Shown here: piece after piece, positions 1 to 6,800 of the stretch | Position numbering within the stretch: position 1 is the stretch's first letter | Layout: each line of letters starts with the position of its first letter | From: Clostridia bacterium | GTDB taxonomy: Bacteria; Bacillota; Clostridia; TANB77; CAG-508 | NCBI GenBank assembly: GCA_900772235.1 | Contig: CAAGQX010000033.1 | Coordinates: 1-8,640, forward strand | Length of the DNA stretch: 8,640 nt | Direction: 5' to 3' | Made by a program: the position numbers and the translations under genes | The notes under the pieces: generated by a model | Told to the model about the DNA's origin: nothing | What the model saw: only the letters and a program-made list of their open reading frames with translations | The model's database searches: none

Positions 1-1
1 T

Positions 2-361
2 GAAGAAGCTGAATTCTTCTCATTTGGAACAAACGACTTAACTCAAATGACATTTGGATTTAGCCGTGATGATGCTGGTAAATTCTTAGGAGATTACTAT
101 GCAAACAAAATATATGAATCAGACCCATTTGCAAAAATTGACCAAGATGGTGTTGGTAAATTAGTAAAAATGGCAGTTGATTTAGGAAAATCTACAAGAC
201 CAAACATTAAACTTGGAATATGTGGAGAACACGGTGGAGAACCATCAAGTGTTGAATTCTGCCACAATGTTGGATTAACATACGTGTCTTGTTCACCATT
301 TAGAGTTCCAATTGCTCGTTTAGCAGCAGCACAAGCAGCAATTAAAAATCCAAGAAAATAA
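2..361 (+). CDS. ppdK: Pyruvate, phosphate dikinase, C-terminal end (partial)
   Basis: This is the last 119 residues of pyruvate phosphate dikinase, which interconverts pyruvate, ATP and phosphate with phosphoenolpyruvate, AMP and pyrophosphate in the cytoplasm. The gene enters from the left edge in frame 2. The visible part is the end of the PEP/pyruvate-binding TIM barrel: FSFGTNDLTQMTFGFSRDD near the start, then the LGICGEHGG motif whose cysteine is the family's catalytic acid/base, and the closing SCSPFRVPIARLAAAQAA. Identity to clostridial PPDK is strong enough for a firm call. Codon choice is more selective here than in neighbouring genes (CGT for arginine, GGT and GCA common), as expected of a highly expressed central-metabolism enzyme. 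The gene ends with TAA and is followed 19 bases later by a hairpin terminator. In anaerobes the enzyme usually works in glycolysis or in PEP regeneration; which applies cannot be told here. Confidence 0.97.
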   Translation, partial: EEAEFFSFGTNDLTQMTFGFSRDDAGKFLGDYYANKIYESDPFAKIDQDGVGKLVKMAVDLGKSTRPNIKLGICGEHGGEPSSVEFCHNVGLTYVSCSPFRVPIARLAAAQAAIKNPRK

Positions 362-380
362 TAATTAATATGGATAAAAA

Positions 381-409
381 ATGCAGATATAAATTATCTG
401 CATTTTTTT
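381..409. terminator. Bidirectional intrinsic terminator between ppdK and the phosphodiesterase gene
   Basis: The stem atgcagata (381-389) pairs perfectly with tatctgcat (395-403) around a five-base loop. It is followed by seven T's (403-409) for + strand transcripts. A run of A's just upstream (376-381) gives a U tract to transcripts from the - strand. It sits between two convergent genes and can serve both. Confidence 0.9.
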
Positions 410-420
410 ACTAAATAAAA

Positions 421-1161
421 TTATTTTAAATTCATATAATCTTGCATACTTTCACAAATAAGGTTGTCAAAATACCCATAATTCTTATGAAATTGTTCTT
501 TATTTCTAACAGTCCAACCTAAGACTAATTTCTTTTTCCTCATCTTATTAATTTTATCTTTTGAAAAATCTTCAATGCTGTAAGAAATGAAATCTGGCTT
601 GGTTAAAAAATTGAATAACATATTTTTTAAAATAAATTTACCTAAAAAGCCTATTTTACTATCATTATAATTATAAGATAATTGCCCTCTTACAATATTT
701 GGATAATGCCTTTTAAAATAATAAACACATCCAGGATGAAAACTTTTTATGGCAAAAGGTCCGTTATAATTTTTAAGTATCTTCATTGCTTCTTTTGCCA
801 ACAAACTCATTTTTACATCAGACTTAAATTCTATAATTATAGGAACTTGAGAATTTACACACTCAAGAACTTCTTCTAAAGAGGGGATTTTTTCAGAAGT
901 ATTTTGTAAACTTAAAGATTGCAATTCAGAAAAAGTACAATCCTTAATAGGCTTATCTATACCAGTCATTCTTTTTAAATTATCGTCGTGAAAAACTACA
1001 ACAGTATTGTCTTTTAGCAAATGAACATCAAGTTCAATAAGAAATTTATATTTAACAGCTTGTGTAAAAGCTGGAATAGAATTTTCAGGAATATCTAGCA
1101 AGATATTGTGAAAACCTCTATGGGCTATTAAATTCTGTTTTAAAAAACCTAAATCTTTCAA
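421..1161 (-). CDS. Glycerophosphodiester phosphodiesterase (GDPD/UgpQ family)
   Basis: This cytoplasmic enzyme is predicted to hydrolyse glycerophosphodiesters, the deacylated products of phospholipids, to glycerol 3-phosphate and an alcohol. The 246 residues (from the chosen start) match the usual size of the bacterial GDPD domain, a TIM barrel. Visible family motifs are AHRG (H14-R15), PENSIPAF (E27), the metal-binding IELDV (E44, D46), the second catalytic histidine in VVFHDD (H58), and IIIEFK (E111, K113). There is no signal peptide or membrane segment, so it resembles UgpQ more than secreted GlpQ. I start at TTG (1159-1161) because GAGGTG (1168-1173) lies six bases before it as a good ribosome binding site. 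The alternative GTG at 1168-1170 would add three residues but is itself part of that Shine-Dalgarno sequence and has none of its own. The gene is monocistronic, with its own promoter and a likely operator. Confidence 0.92.
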   Translation of the reverse strand: MKDLGFLKQNLIAHRGFHNILLDIPENSIPAFTQAVKYKFLIELDVHLLKDNTVVVFHDDNLKRMTGIDKPIKDCTFSELQSLSLQNTSEKIPSLEEVLECVNSQVPIIIEFKSDVKMSLLAKEAMKILKNYNGPFAIKSFHPGCVYYFKRHYPNIVRGQLSYNYNDSKIGFLGKFILKNMLFNFLTKPDFISYSIEDFSKDKINKMRKKKLVLGWTVRNKEQFHKNYGYFDNLICESMQDYMNLK

Positions 1162-1174
1162 AATAAACACCTCA

Positions 1175-1201
1175 TATTATTGTATTTACAATACAATAAT
1201 A
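1175..1201. promoter_or_regulatory. 27-base near-perfect palindrome, candidate operator of the phosphodiesterase gene
   Basis: Arm 1175-1186 (tattattgtatt) and arm 1190-1201 (aatacaataata) are perfect 12-base inverted repeats separated by tac. A smaller overlapping palindrome, TTGTA-tt-TACAA, occupies 1180-1191. The element overlaps the -10 box and the expected start of transcription of the - strand gene, where a dimeric repressor would block transcription. A role as an RNA hairpin is less likely since the stem is almost purely A/T and no U tract follows. The regulator is not in this window. Confidence 0.55.
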
Positions 1202-1227
1202 ATATAACTACCTAGAGGATTAGTCAA
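1199..1227 (-). promoter_or_regulatory. Promoter of the phosphodiesterase gene
   Basis: Read on the - strand, TTGACT (1222-1227) is followed after exactly 17 bases by TATTAT (1199-1204). This is a near-consensus sigma-A promoter. Transcription would start near 1190, leaving a short 5' leader before the GAGGTG ribosome binding site. The spacer itself contains an imperfect inverted repeat (GACTAA and TAGTTA on the - strand). Confidence 0.75.
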
Positions 1228-1262
1228 CTAAAGAAAACTATATTTTTTTATACTCTTTTTCC

Positions 1263-1291
1263 TTTACAATTCTGCAAAGTAATAGTATAAT
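1263..1291 (+). promoter_or_regulatory. Promoter of gltX (and possibly the downstream operon)
   Basis: TTTACA (1263-1268) and the consensus TATAAT (1286-1291) are separated by 17 bases. Transcription would start near 1298. The ribosome binding site AAAGGA (1307-1312) lies 12 bases before the ATG at 1325, slightly longer than usual. I see no T-box motif or specifier hairpin in this short leader. Confidence 0.8.
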
Positions 1292-1324
1292 AAAAGAGTT
1301 GATTTGAAAGGAATGAGATAGATT

Positions 1325-2971
1325 ATGGATTATAAAGAATTAGCAAATTTAATTTTCCCAAATGCAAAACCAATTGAATATTATGAGGAAAAATATCCAG
1401 AAAGAAATTTACCTGAAGGAGCAATGGTAACAAGGTTTGCACCAAGTCCTACAGGATTTATACATATAGGAGGATTATTTGGAAGCATTATAGATAAAAA
1501 ACTTGCAAAACAATCTAATGGAGTGTTTATTTTAAGAATTGAAGATACAGACCAAAAAAGAGAGATTGAAAATGGTACGGCACAAATTGTTAATGGCTTA
1601 GCAGATTTCGGAATAATACCAGATGAAGGTATGATTTCTGAAACAGAAGAAAAAGGAATTTATGGGCCATATAAACAAAGTTTAAGAAAAGAAATATATG
1701 AAGCTTATGCAAAAAGCTTAATTGAAAGAGGACTTGCATACCCTTGCTTTTGTACACCAGAAGATTTAGATGAAATAAGGACTAAACAAGAAGCAGCAAA
1801 ACTAAGACCTGGGTATTACGGAATATGGGCAAAATGTAGAACAATGCCAATTGATGAAGTAGCTCAAAAAATACAAAATGGTGAAAAGTATATTATAAGA
1901 TTTAAATCTCAAGGTAGAGAAGATAGAAAAATAAAACATAAAGATGTAATAAAAGGAAATATAGAATTTCCAGAAAATGATCAAGACATAGTAATAATAA
2001 AAGCAGATGGGCTTCCAACATACCATTTTGCACACGCAATAGACGATCATTTAATGAGAGTAACACACGTAATTCGTGGAGATGAATGGGTATCTTCATT
2101 ACCTTTACACTTAGAATTATTCCATACTTTAGGATTCAAACCACCTAAATATGCACATACATCTACAATAATGAAAGATGAAAACGGAAGTAAGAGAAAA
2201 ATAAGTAAGAGAAAAGATCCAGAGGCAGCAGTAAGCTATTATAGCGAAGAGGGAATTCCTAAAGAAGCAGTAGTTGAGTATTTGCTTAATATTGCAAATT
2301 CAACATTTGAACCTTGGAGAAGAGCAAACCCAACTAAACCAATAGATGAATTTGAGCTTCAATTAAATAAAATGAGCATAAGTGGTGCTGTATTTGATAT
2401 GGTTAAACTATTAGATGTATCTAAAAATGTAATTTGCAAATTTAGCGCAGAAGAAATATATAATGAAGCATTAGCTTGGGCTAATAAGTACGATGAAGAA
2501 TTAAAAAAACTATTAGAAAATAAAGAATATTCTTTAAAAGTACTAGGAATAGAAAGAGGAAATATAAAGCCTAGAAAGGATATATCAAAATGGTCAGATG
2601 TTAAAAATTCTATTATTTATATGTATGAAGATAAATTTGCTGAAAATACACAATATGAATTCCAAAAAATAAGTGACCCAGAAGAAATAAAAGACATTTT
2701 GAAAATATATTTAGACAAACATTTTAACATAAATGATGATAAACAAACTTGGTTTGATAAAATGAAAGACTTGGCAGAAGAAAAGGGATATGCAAGAGAA
2801 GTAAAAGAATACAAACAAGAACCAGAAAAATATAAAGGGCACGTAGGCGATATAAGTACAGTTATAAGAGTAGCATTAACAGGAAGACACAACACTCCAG
2901 ACTTATACGAAATAATGCAAGTACTAGGAGAAGAAAACATTAAAACAAGAATAAACAAAATTATAAAATAA
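1325..2971 (+). CDS. gltX: Glutamate--tRNA ligase
   Basis: This class I aminoacyl-tRNA synthetase charges tRNA-Glu with glutamate using ATP. The 548 residues show the Rossmann-fold motifs in order: RFAPSPTGFIHIGG (37-50, the HIGH signature in its HIGG form), RIEDTD (71-76), a zinc-site pattern C141-x-C143, Y164/Y165, C171, the tRNA-acceptor region GLPTYHFAHAIDDHLMRVTHVIRGDEW (start near 229), and KISKR (292-296, the KMSKS loop). The helical C-terminal part binds the anticodon. At 548 residues it is longer than the roughly 470-residue E. coli enzyme and has the sequence HIGGLFGSII instead of the common HIGGARTAL, which fits the longer clostridial type of GluRS. All in-frame arginine codons are AGA, AGG or CGT. 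It has its own promoter and may also drive the five genes after it. I am confident of the family; glutamate-only versus mixed Glu/Gln specificity cannot be read here. Confidence 0.94.
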   Translation: MDYKELANLIFPNAKPIEYYEEKYPERNLPEGAMVTRFAPSPTGFIHIGGLFGSIIDKKLAKQSNGVFILRIEDTDQKREIENGTAQIVNGLADFGIIPDEGMISETEEKGIYGPYKQSLRKEIYEAYAKSLIERGLAYPCFCTPEDLDEIRTKQEAAKLRPGYYGIWAKCRTMPIDEVAQKIQNGEKYIIRFKSQGREDRKIKHKDVIKGNIEFPENDQDIVIIKADGLPTYHFAHAIDDHLMRVTHVIRGDEWVSSLPLHLELFHTLGFKPPKYAHTSTIMKDENGSKRKISKRKDPEAAVSYYSEEGIPKEAVVEYLLNIANSTFEPWRRANPTKPIDEFELQLNKMSISGAVFDMVKLLDVSKNVICKFSAEEIYNEALAWANKYDEELKKLLENKEYSLKVLGIERGNIKPRKDISKWSDVKNSIIYMYEDKFAENTQYEFQKISDPEEIKDILKIYLDKHFNINDDKQTWFDKMKDLAEEKGYAREVKEYKQEPEKYKGHVGDISTVIRVALTGRHNTPDLYEIMQVLGEENIKTRINKIIK

Positions 2972-2977
2972 TTTAAT

Positions 2978-2995
2978 GGGCGATTTTAATCGCCC
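2978..2995 (+). other. Short GC-rich hairpin after gltX
   Basis: gggcgat (2978-2984) pairs with atcgccc (2989-2995) around ttta. No T run follows (gtaaatacaat), so it is a poor intrinsic terminator. It could cause partial termination or protect the gltX 3' end in a longer transcript. The 95-base gap to the next gene has no convincing -35/-10 pair. Confidence 0.5.
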
Positions 2996-3066
2996 GTAAA
3001 TACAATAGAAAATGTAAAATTTATATGTATTTGAGTGAATATTAGGCTCAAATTAAAAGGAAAGAT

Positions 3067-3244
3067 ATGGAATATAACATAGGAGATATCATAGAATTTA
3101 AAAAGCCACATCCGTGCCGAAGTAAAGAATGGGAAATCATTAGAATTGGCGTAGATTTCAAATTCAAATGTAAAGGGTGCGGGCATGTTATTACAATTCG
3201 GAAGACCAGAAGCACTAAAAAAAATAAAGAAAAAAATAAATTAA
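3067..3244 (+). CDS. DUF951 small zinc-ribbon-like protein, read with a +1 shift at CGG (3199)
   Basis: The first 44 residues match the DUF951 family (Bacillus YyzM-like; function unknown): VGDI-type opening, KKPHPC, EWEIIRIGVDF, then the KCKGCGH cysteine pair. In frame 1 the match stops at ITI, and the reading frame then runs without stop into the next gene, giving an artificial 363-residue fusion. Skipping the C at 3199 gives ITI-GRPEALKKIKKKIN and a TAA at 3242-3244. That basic tail aligns with the family's usual ending (IPRREFERKLKKVL in YyzM, from memory) and gives 58 residues, close to the family's 60-70. The stop then abuts the next gene's Shine-Dalgarno site, a normal operon arrangement. 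The ribosome binding site AAGGA (3057-3061) precedes the ATG. The usual HPCG reads HPCR here, encoded by CGA. Family call firm; the shift is inferred. Confidence 0.8.
3199..3202 (+). other. Candidate +1 frameshift site 1 (ATT CGG A)
   Basis: The in-frame CGG at 3199-3201 is where the DUF951 reading must move forward by one base. Skipping the C gives GGA AGA CCA, leading to the family-like tail and a stop at 3242-3244. No Shine-Dalgarno-like stimulator lies 8-14 bases upstream and no strong hairpin is apparent downstream. Confidence 0.6.
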
Positions 3245-3255
3245 GGTGGAAACAT

Positions 3256-4600
3256 ATGAAAAACAAAGAATCAACTAGTTCAAGAGTTTTTTCGTTCATA
3301 ATGTTAATTTTATTACTATTTGCAATTTACAAACTATTTGGAATATACAAAGAAAACTATTTTAATGGTTTTGTAAAAGCAGAATCTACACTGGGCATAT
3401 CGAAATTTAAAAGAGATTCAGAAGTTAAATATTCTAGTGAAAAAAGTTATAGAATAGTTTCTAGTACTCAAAATAATGCAGCATTTTATAAGGAAATAAA
3501 AGTAGAGCCAAATACATTTTATAAATTGAGTTGTATGGTAAAAACAAAAGAAGTAGTACCAGCTGATGTTAATACAGATGGAGGAGCAAACATATTTATA
3601 GTAAATGCCCCAGAAATTTCAAAATCTATAACGGGAACAAACGATTGGCAAGAAATAGAATTACTATTTGATTCTCAAAATAGAAGTACTATTGAAATAG
3701 GATTTAGACTAGGTGGAAACAGTGGGACAGCACAGGGTACAGCTTGGTTTTCTAATTTTAAATTAGAAAAAGGTATGAAAAACGAGGATTCTAATTGGAA
3801 AATAGGCTGTTTCATAATAAAAAATTTAGATGTAAATATTAATGGGGAAAAGTATGCATATACAATGTCTACATCAGATATACAAAGTGTAAAAAGCAAT
3901 ATGCAAAGACTTAAAACATCTTGCAAAAGTATGAGCAAAGGAAAAATGACAATAGAATATGACATATCTGAAATAGAAGAACCAGTTACAACAATTTCAC
4001 ATTCAGATGAACACGGATATTATATAGACCCATATGATGTAAGTTATTTAATAGAAGATAAAGTTATTGAAAATGAGTACGATTACATATTTATTACATT
4101 GAGAATGGGAAATGAACAAAAACAAATACCAGTAAATGATTGGATTGGTTTACGGTAGTATGGACTTATTCGGAATAGGATTTTCTAATATAAGAATGGC
4201 GAACTCAAGCAATGATTATACATATCAATATGACTACAGAATAAATACATTCCCAGAAGAAGTTTACTTGCACGAGTTTTTACATACATTAGAGAGAATA
4301 TCTGGAGAAAACAATTATGAAGTGCCAGAATTACATAACTTTAAAAATTATGGCTATGAAGAAGAAAGATTAGTTGGACTTAAAAAATGGTATCAGGATT
4401 ATATGAATTCACAAATATTAGATAAACAAACAAATCAATATGTGGGTATAAATGAAAAAGTATATACATTAAAACCACCACACAAATCAAATTTCAGGTT
4501 TCCAGTAAAATTAGACTTTAATGAGGAACCAAAAAATCTATTACAAGAAATAAATACATTACTAAAAGTAGTAACAACAGTATTTAAACAGAAGGGATAA
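3256..4600 (+). CDS. Membrane-anchored putative zinc metallopeptidase with a jelly-roll-like domain, split by a +1 shift at CGG (4153)
   Basis: Reading frame 1 to 4152 and frame 2 from 4154 gives a 447-residue protein. The ATG at 3256 has the strong ribosome binding site AAGGTGG (3243-3249). Residues 12-30 form one hydrophobic segment (FSFIMLILLLFAIYKLFGI) after a short charged N-terminus, so the rest is probably outside the membrane. Residues about 45-172 resemble a carbohydrate-binding-module-like beta sandwich (FYKEIKVEPNTFYKLSCMVK, then NDWQEIELLFDS and AWFSNFKLEKG). Residues about 180-447 form the second domain, with DWIGL-GSMDLFGIGFSNIR across the shift and HEFLH (339-343) followed by TLE, a zinc-protease signature; H360 is a possible third ligand. 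Unshifted, frame 1 stops at 4158 before the HExxH, and the second half has no start of its own except ATG 4136. Its substrate is unknown. It lies two bases before queA. Confidence 0.7.
4153..4156 (+). other. Candidate +1 frameshift site 2 (TTA CGG T)
   Basis: The in-frame CGG at 4153-4155 is followed directly by the frame-1 stop TAG (4156-4158). Frame 2 is closed by a TAA at 4133-4135, so the shift must happen within 4136-4156, and CGG is the last codon of that interval. Skipping the C gives WIGL-GSMDLFG, a smooth join. Confidence 0.7.
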
Positions 4601-4602
4601 AA

Positions 4603-5643
4603 ATGAAAGTATCAGATTTTAATTACAATTTACCAAAAGAATTAATAGCACAGCATCCATTAGAAAATAGAGATGAATCTAGGCTAATGGTATTAGACAG
4701 GGAAAAACAAACAATAGAGCACAAAATATTTAAAGACATAATAGAATACTTAGAACCAGGGGATTGCTTAGTAATAAATAATACTAAAGTTATACCAGCA
4801 AGACTTTATGGAATTAAAGAAAATAAAACAAATGAACACGAACCAGCGCATGTGGAATTTTTACTTTTAAAATCATTAGGAGAAGACATCTGGGAAGTAA
4901 TGGTAAGACCAGGTAAGAAATTAAAAACAGGCACAAAAGTAACTTTCGGAGAAGGTTTACTTAAAGCTGAAATATTAGAAATGCTAGATAATGGAAATAG
5001 AAAAGTAAAGTTCTATTATGAGGGAATATTTAATGAAATTTTAGACCAAATAGGTTTAATGCCTTTACCACCATATATAACAGAAAAATTAAAAGACAAA
5101 GACAGATACCAAACTGTGTATGCAAAATATGAAGGCTCAGCAGCTGCCCCAACTGCAGGTTTACATTTTACACCAGAACTATTAGAGAAAATAAGTAAAA
5201 AAGGTGTAGAAATTGCTAATGTAACTTTACACGTGGGAATAGGAACATTTAGACCAGTTAAGGTGGAAAAAATTGAAGAACACCAAATGCATACAGAACA
5301 TTTTTATATAAAACAAGAAGATGCTGATAAGATAAATAACGCAAAGAAAAATGGCAAAAAAGTAATTGCAGTAGGTACAACTTCGTGTAGAGTATTGGAA
5401 ACTGTTGCAGACGAAAATGGAATGTTAAAAGAAACAGAGGGAGATACAAGCATTTTTATTTATCCGGGTTATAAATTTAGATGTATAGATAAATTAATAA
5501 CTAATTTCCATCTACCAGAATCAACACTAATAATGTTAGTTTCGGCATTAGCAGGAAAAGAGTATATAATGAAAGCATATGAAGAAGCAGTAAACGACAA
5601 ATATCGTTTTTTCAGCTTCGGAGATGCAATGTTAATTAATTAA
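4603..5643 (+). CDS. queA: S-adenosylmethionine:tRNA ribosyltransferase-isomerase
   Basis: QueA transfers and isomerises the ribosyl part of SAM onto preQ1 in tRNA, giving epoxyqueuosine, the next-to-last step of queuosine synthesis in the wobble position of tRNAs with GUN anticodons. The 346-residue length is typical and the ends are intact: MKVSDFNYNLPKELIAQHP at the start and RFFSFGDAMLI at the end. Characteristic motifs are LVINNTKVIPARLYG (about 56-70), MPLPPYI (about 154-160), GSAAAPTAGLHFT (about 179-191), HVGIGTFRPV (about 211-220) and TNFHLPESTLIMLVSA (about 301-316). The ribosome binding site AAGGG (4592-4596) lies inside the end of the metallopeptidase gene, whose stop is two bases upstream, so translation is probably coupled. 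tgt follows after 19 bases. I see no preQ1 riboswitch before it. The frame contains no CGG codon. Confidence 0.97.
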   Translation: MKVSDFNYNLPKELIAQHPLENRDESRLMVLDREKQTIEHKIFKDIIEYLEPGDCLVINNTKVIPARLYGIKENKTNEHEPAHVEFLLLKSLGEDIWEVMVRPGKKLKTGTKVTFGEGLLKAEILEMLDNGNRKVKFYYEGIFNEILDQIGLMPLPPYITEKLKDKDRYQTVYAKYEGSAAAPTAGLHFTPELLEKISKKGVEIANVTLHVGIGTFRPVKVEKIEEHQMHTEHFYIKQEDADKINNAKKNGKKVIAVGTTSCRVLETVADENGMLKETEGDTSIFIYPGYKFRCIDKLITNFHLPESTLIMLVSALAGKEYIMKAYEEAVNDKYRFFSFGDAMLIN

Positions 5644-5662
5644 TTTAATAAAAGGAGATAAT

Positions 5663-6790
5663 ATGAAGCCAGCAATAACATATGAACTATTACACGAAGA
5701 TAAACAAACAGGAGCAAGAAGAGGGATTGTACATACACCACATGGAGATATTCAAACTCCAGTATTTATGCCAGTGGGAACACAAGCTACTGTAAAATCG
5801 ATGACACCAGAAGAACTAAAAGAAGAAGTAGGAGCTCAAATAATACTTTCAAATACATATCATTTATATTTAAGACCAGGAGATAAAATTGTAAAAGAAG
5901 CAGGAGGACTTCACAAATTTATGAATTGGGATAGACCAATTTTGACTGACTGTGGGGGCTTTCAGGTATTTAGTTTAAGCGATTTAAGAACTATTACAGA
6001 AGAAGGAGTAGAGTTTAAATCTCACTTAGACGGAAGTAAGCACTTCTTTTCACCAGAAAAAGTAATGGAAATAGAAGAAAACTTAGGTGCAGATATAATA
6101 ATGTCATTTGATGAGTGTTGCCCATATCCATCAACATATGAGTATACAAAGCAATCAATGGAAAGAACTACAAGATGGGCTATTAGATGTAAAGAGGCTC
6201 ATAAAACTGAAAACCAAGGATTATTTGGAATAATACAAGGTGGGTTTTATGAAGACCTAAGAAAAAAATCTGCTGAAGACTTAATCAAATTAGATTTTCC
6301 AGGGTACGCAATAGGTGGAATAAGTGTAGGAGAGCCTAAAGAAGAGTATTTAAAAATGCTAAGATATACAGCTCCATTAATGCCTAAAGATAAACCAAGA
6401 TATTTAATGGGAGTAGGTTCGCCAGATTATTTAATAGAGGCGGCAATTGCAGGAATAGATATGTGCGATTGCGTATTACCAACAAGAATTGCAAGAAATG
6501 GAACAGCAATGACTTGGAACGGAAAAGTAGTAGTAAGAAATGCTACATATGAAAGAGATTGGAGCCCATTAGACTCAGAATGTGATTGCTATACTTGTAG
6601 AAATTATACTAGAGCATATATAAGACATTTAATAAAAGCAAATGAAATTTTAGGAGTAAGATTATTGTCAATTCACAACCTAAGGTTCTTGACTAAACTT
6701 ATGGAAAGAGTTAGAATAGAAATAGAGAACAATAATTTATTAAACTTCAAAAATGAGTTTTATAAAAAGTATGGTTATACAAAAGAATAA
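5663..6790 (+). CDS. tgt: tRNA-guanine(34) transglycosylase
   Basis: Tgt exchanges guanine 34 of tRNAs with GUN anticodons for preQ1, supplying the substrate that QueA modifies. The 375 residues are full length. D96 in ILTDCGGFQVFS is the general acid/base, D269 in DMCDCVLPTR is the nucleophile, and C307, C309, C312 and H338 form the structural zinc site with the same spacing as the Zymomonas enzyme. Substrate-pocket motifs GIIQGG (189-194) and the YLMGVG segment (247-252) are present. The ATG has a ribosome binding site AAAGGAG (5651-5657). The pair queA-tgt in this order is common in Firmicutes, where yajC often follows; here a WG-repeat membrane protein takes that place. All key residues are present, so activity is expected. 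Confidence 0.97.
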   Translation: MKPAITYELLHEDKQTGARRGIVHTPHGDIQTPVFMPVGTQATVKSMTPEELKEEVGAQIILSNTYHLYLRPGDKIVKEAGGLHKFMNWDRPILTDCGGFQVFSLSDLRTITEEGVEFKSHLDGSKHFFSPEKVMEIEENLGADIIMSFDECCPYPSTYEYTKQSMERTTRWAIRCKEAHKTENQGLFGIIQGGFYEDLRKKSAEDLIKLDFPGYAIGGISVGEPKEEYLKMLRYTAPLMPKDKPRYLMGVGSPDYLIEAAIAGIDMCDCVLPTRIARNGTAMTWNGKVVVRNATYERDWSPLDSECDCYTCRNYTRAYIRHLIKANEILGVRLLSIHNLRFLTKLMERVRIEIENNNLLNFKNEFYKKYGYTKE

Positions 6791-6800
6791 GGAGGTAAAA

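Noticed and set aside
1461..1475. HIGG instead of HIGH in GltX as a defect
   Set aside because: GluRS enzymes often carry HIGG, HVGG or HIGN at this signature, so it is not a lesion.
2996..3066. preQ1 riboswitch ahead of the queA-tgt run
   Set aside because: The leader lacks a compact hairpin with the A-rich pseudoknot tail, and queA is two genes downstream.
3217..3224. Slippage at the A8 run as the cause of the DUF951 frame break
   Set aside because: A one-base slip here reaches the same stop, but the product tail (IRKTRSTKKIKKKIN) fits the DUF951 ending less well than the one from a shift at CGG (IGRPEALKKIKKKIN). It remains a fallback.
1802..3299. Open frames on the - strand across gltX and the start of the next genes
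   Set aside because: They are antisense shadows of well-supported + strand genes, rich in Phe, Leu, Ile and Tyr as expected from AT-rich coding sequence, and lack ribosome binding sites.
3067..4158. A true 363-residue fusion of DUF951 and a membrane protein
   Set aside because: A strong Shine-Dalgarno site and ATG precede the membrane protein at 3256, a stop lies just upstream in the +1 frame, and the linker is low-complexity lysine/asparagine without resemblance to either part.
6753..6800. Earlier ATG at 6753 for the WG-repeat protein
   Set aside because: It lies inside tgt without a ribosome binding site, while AGGAGGT stands just before the ATG at 6801.
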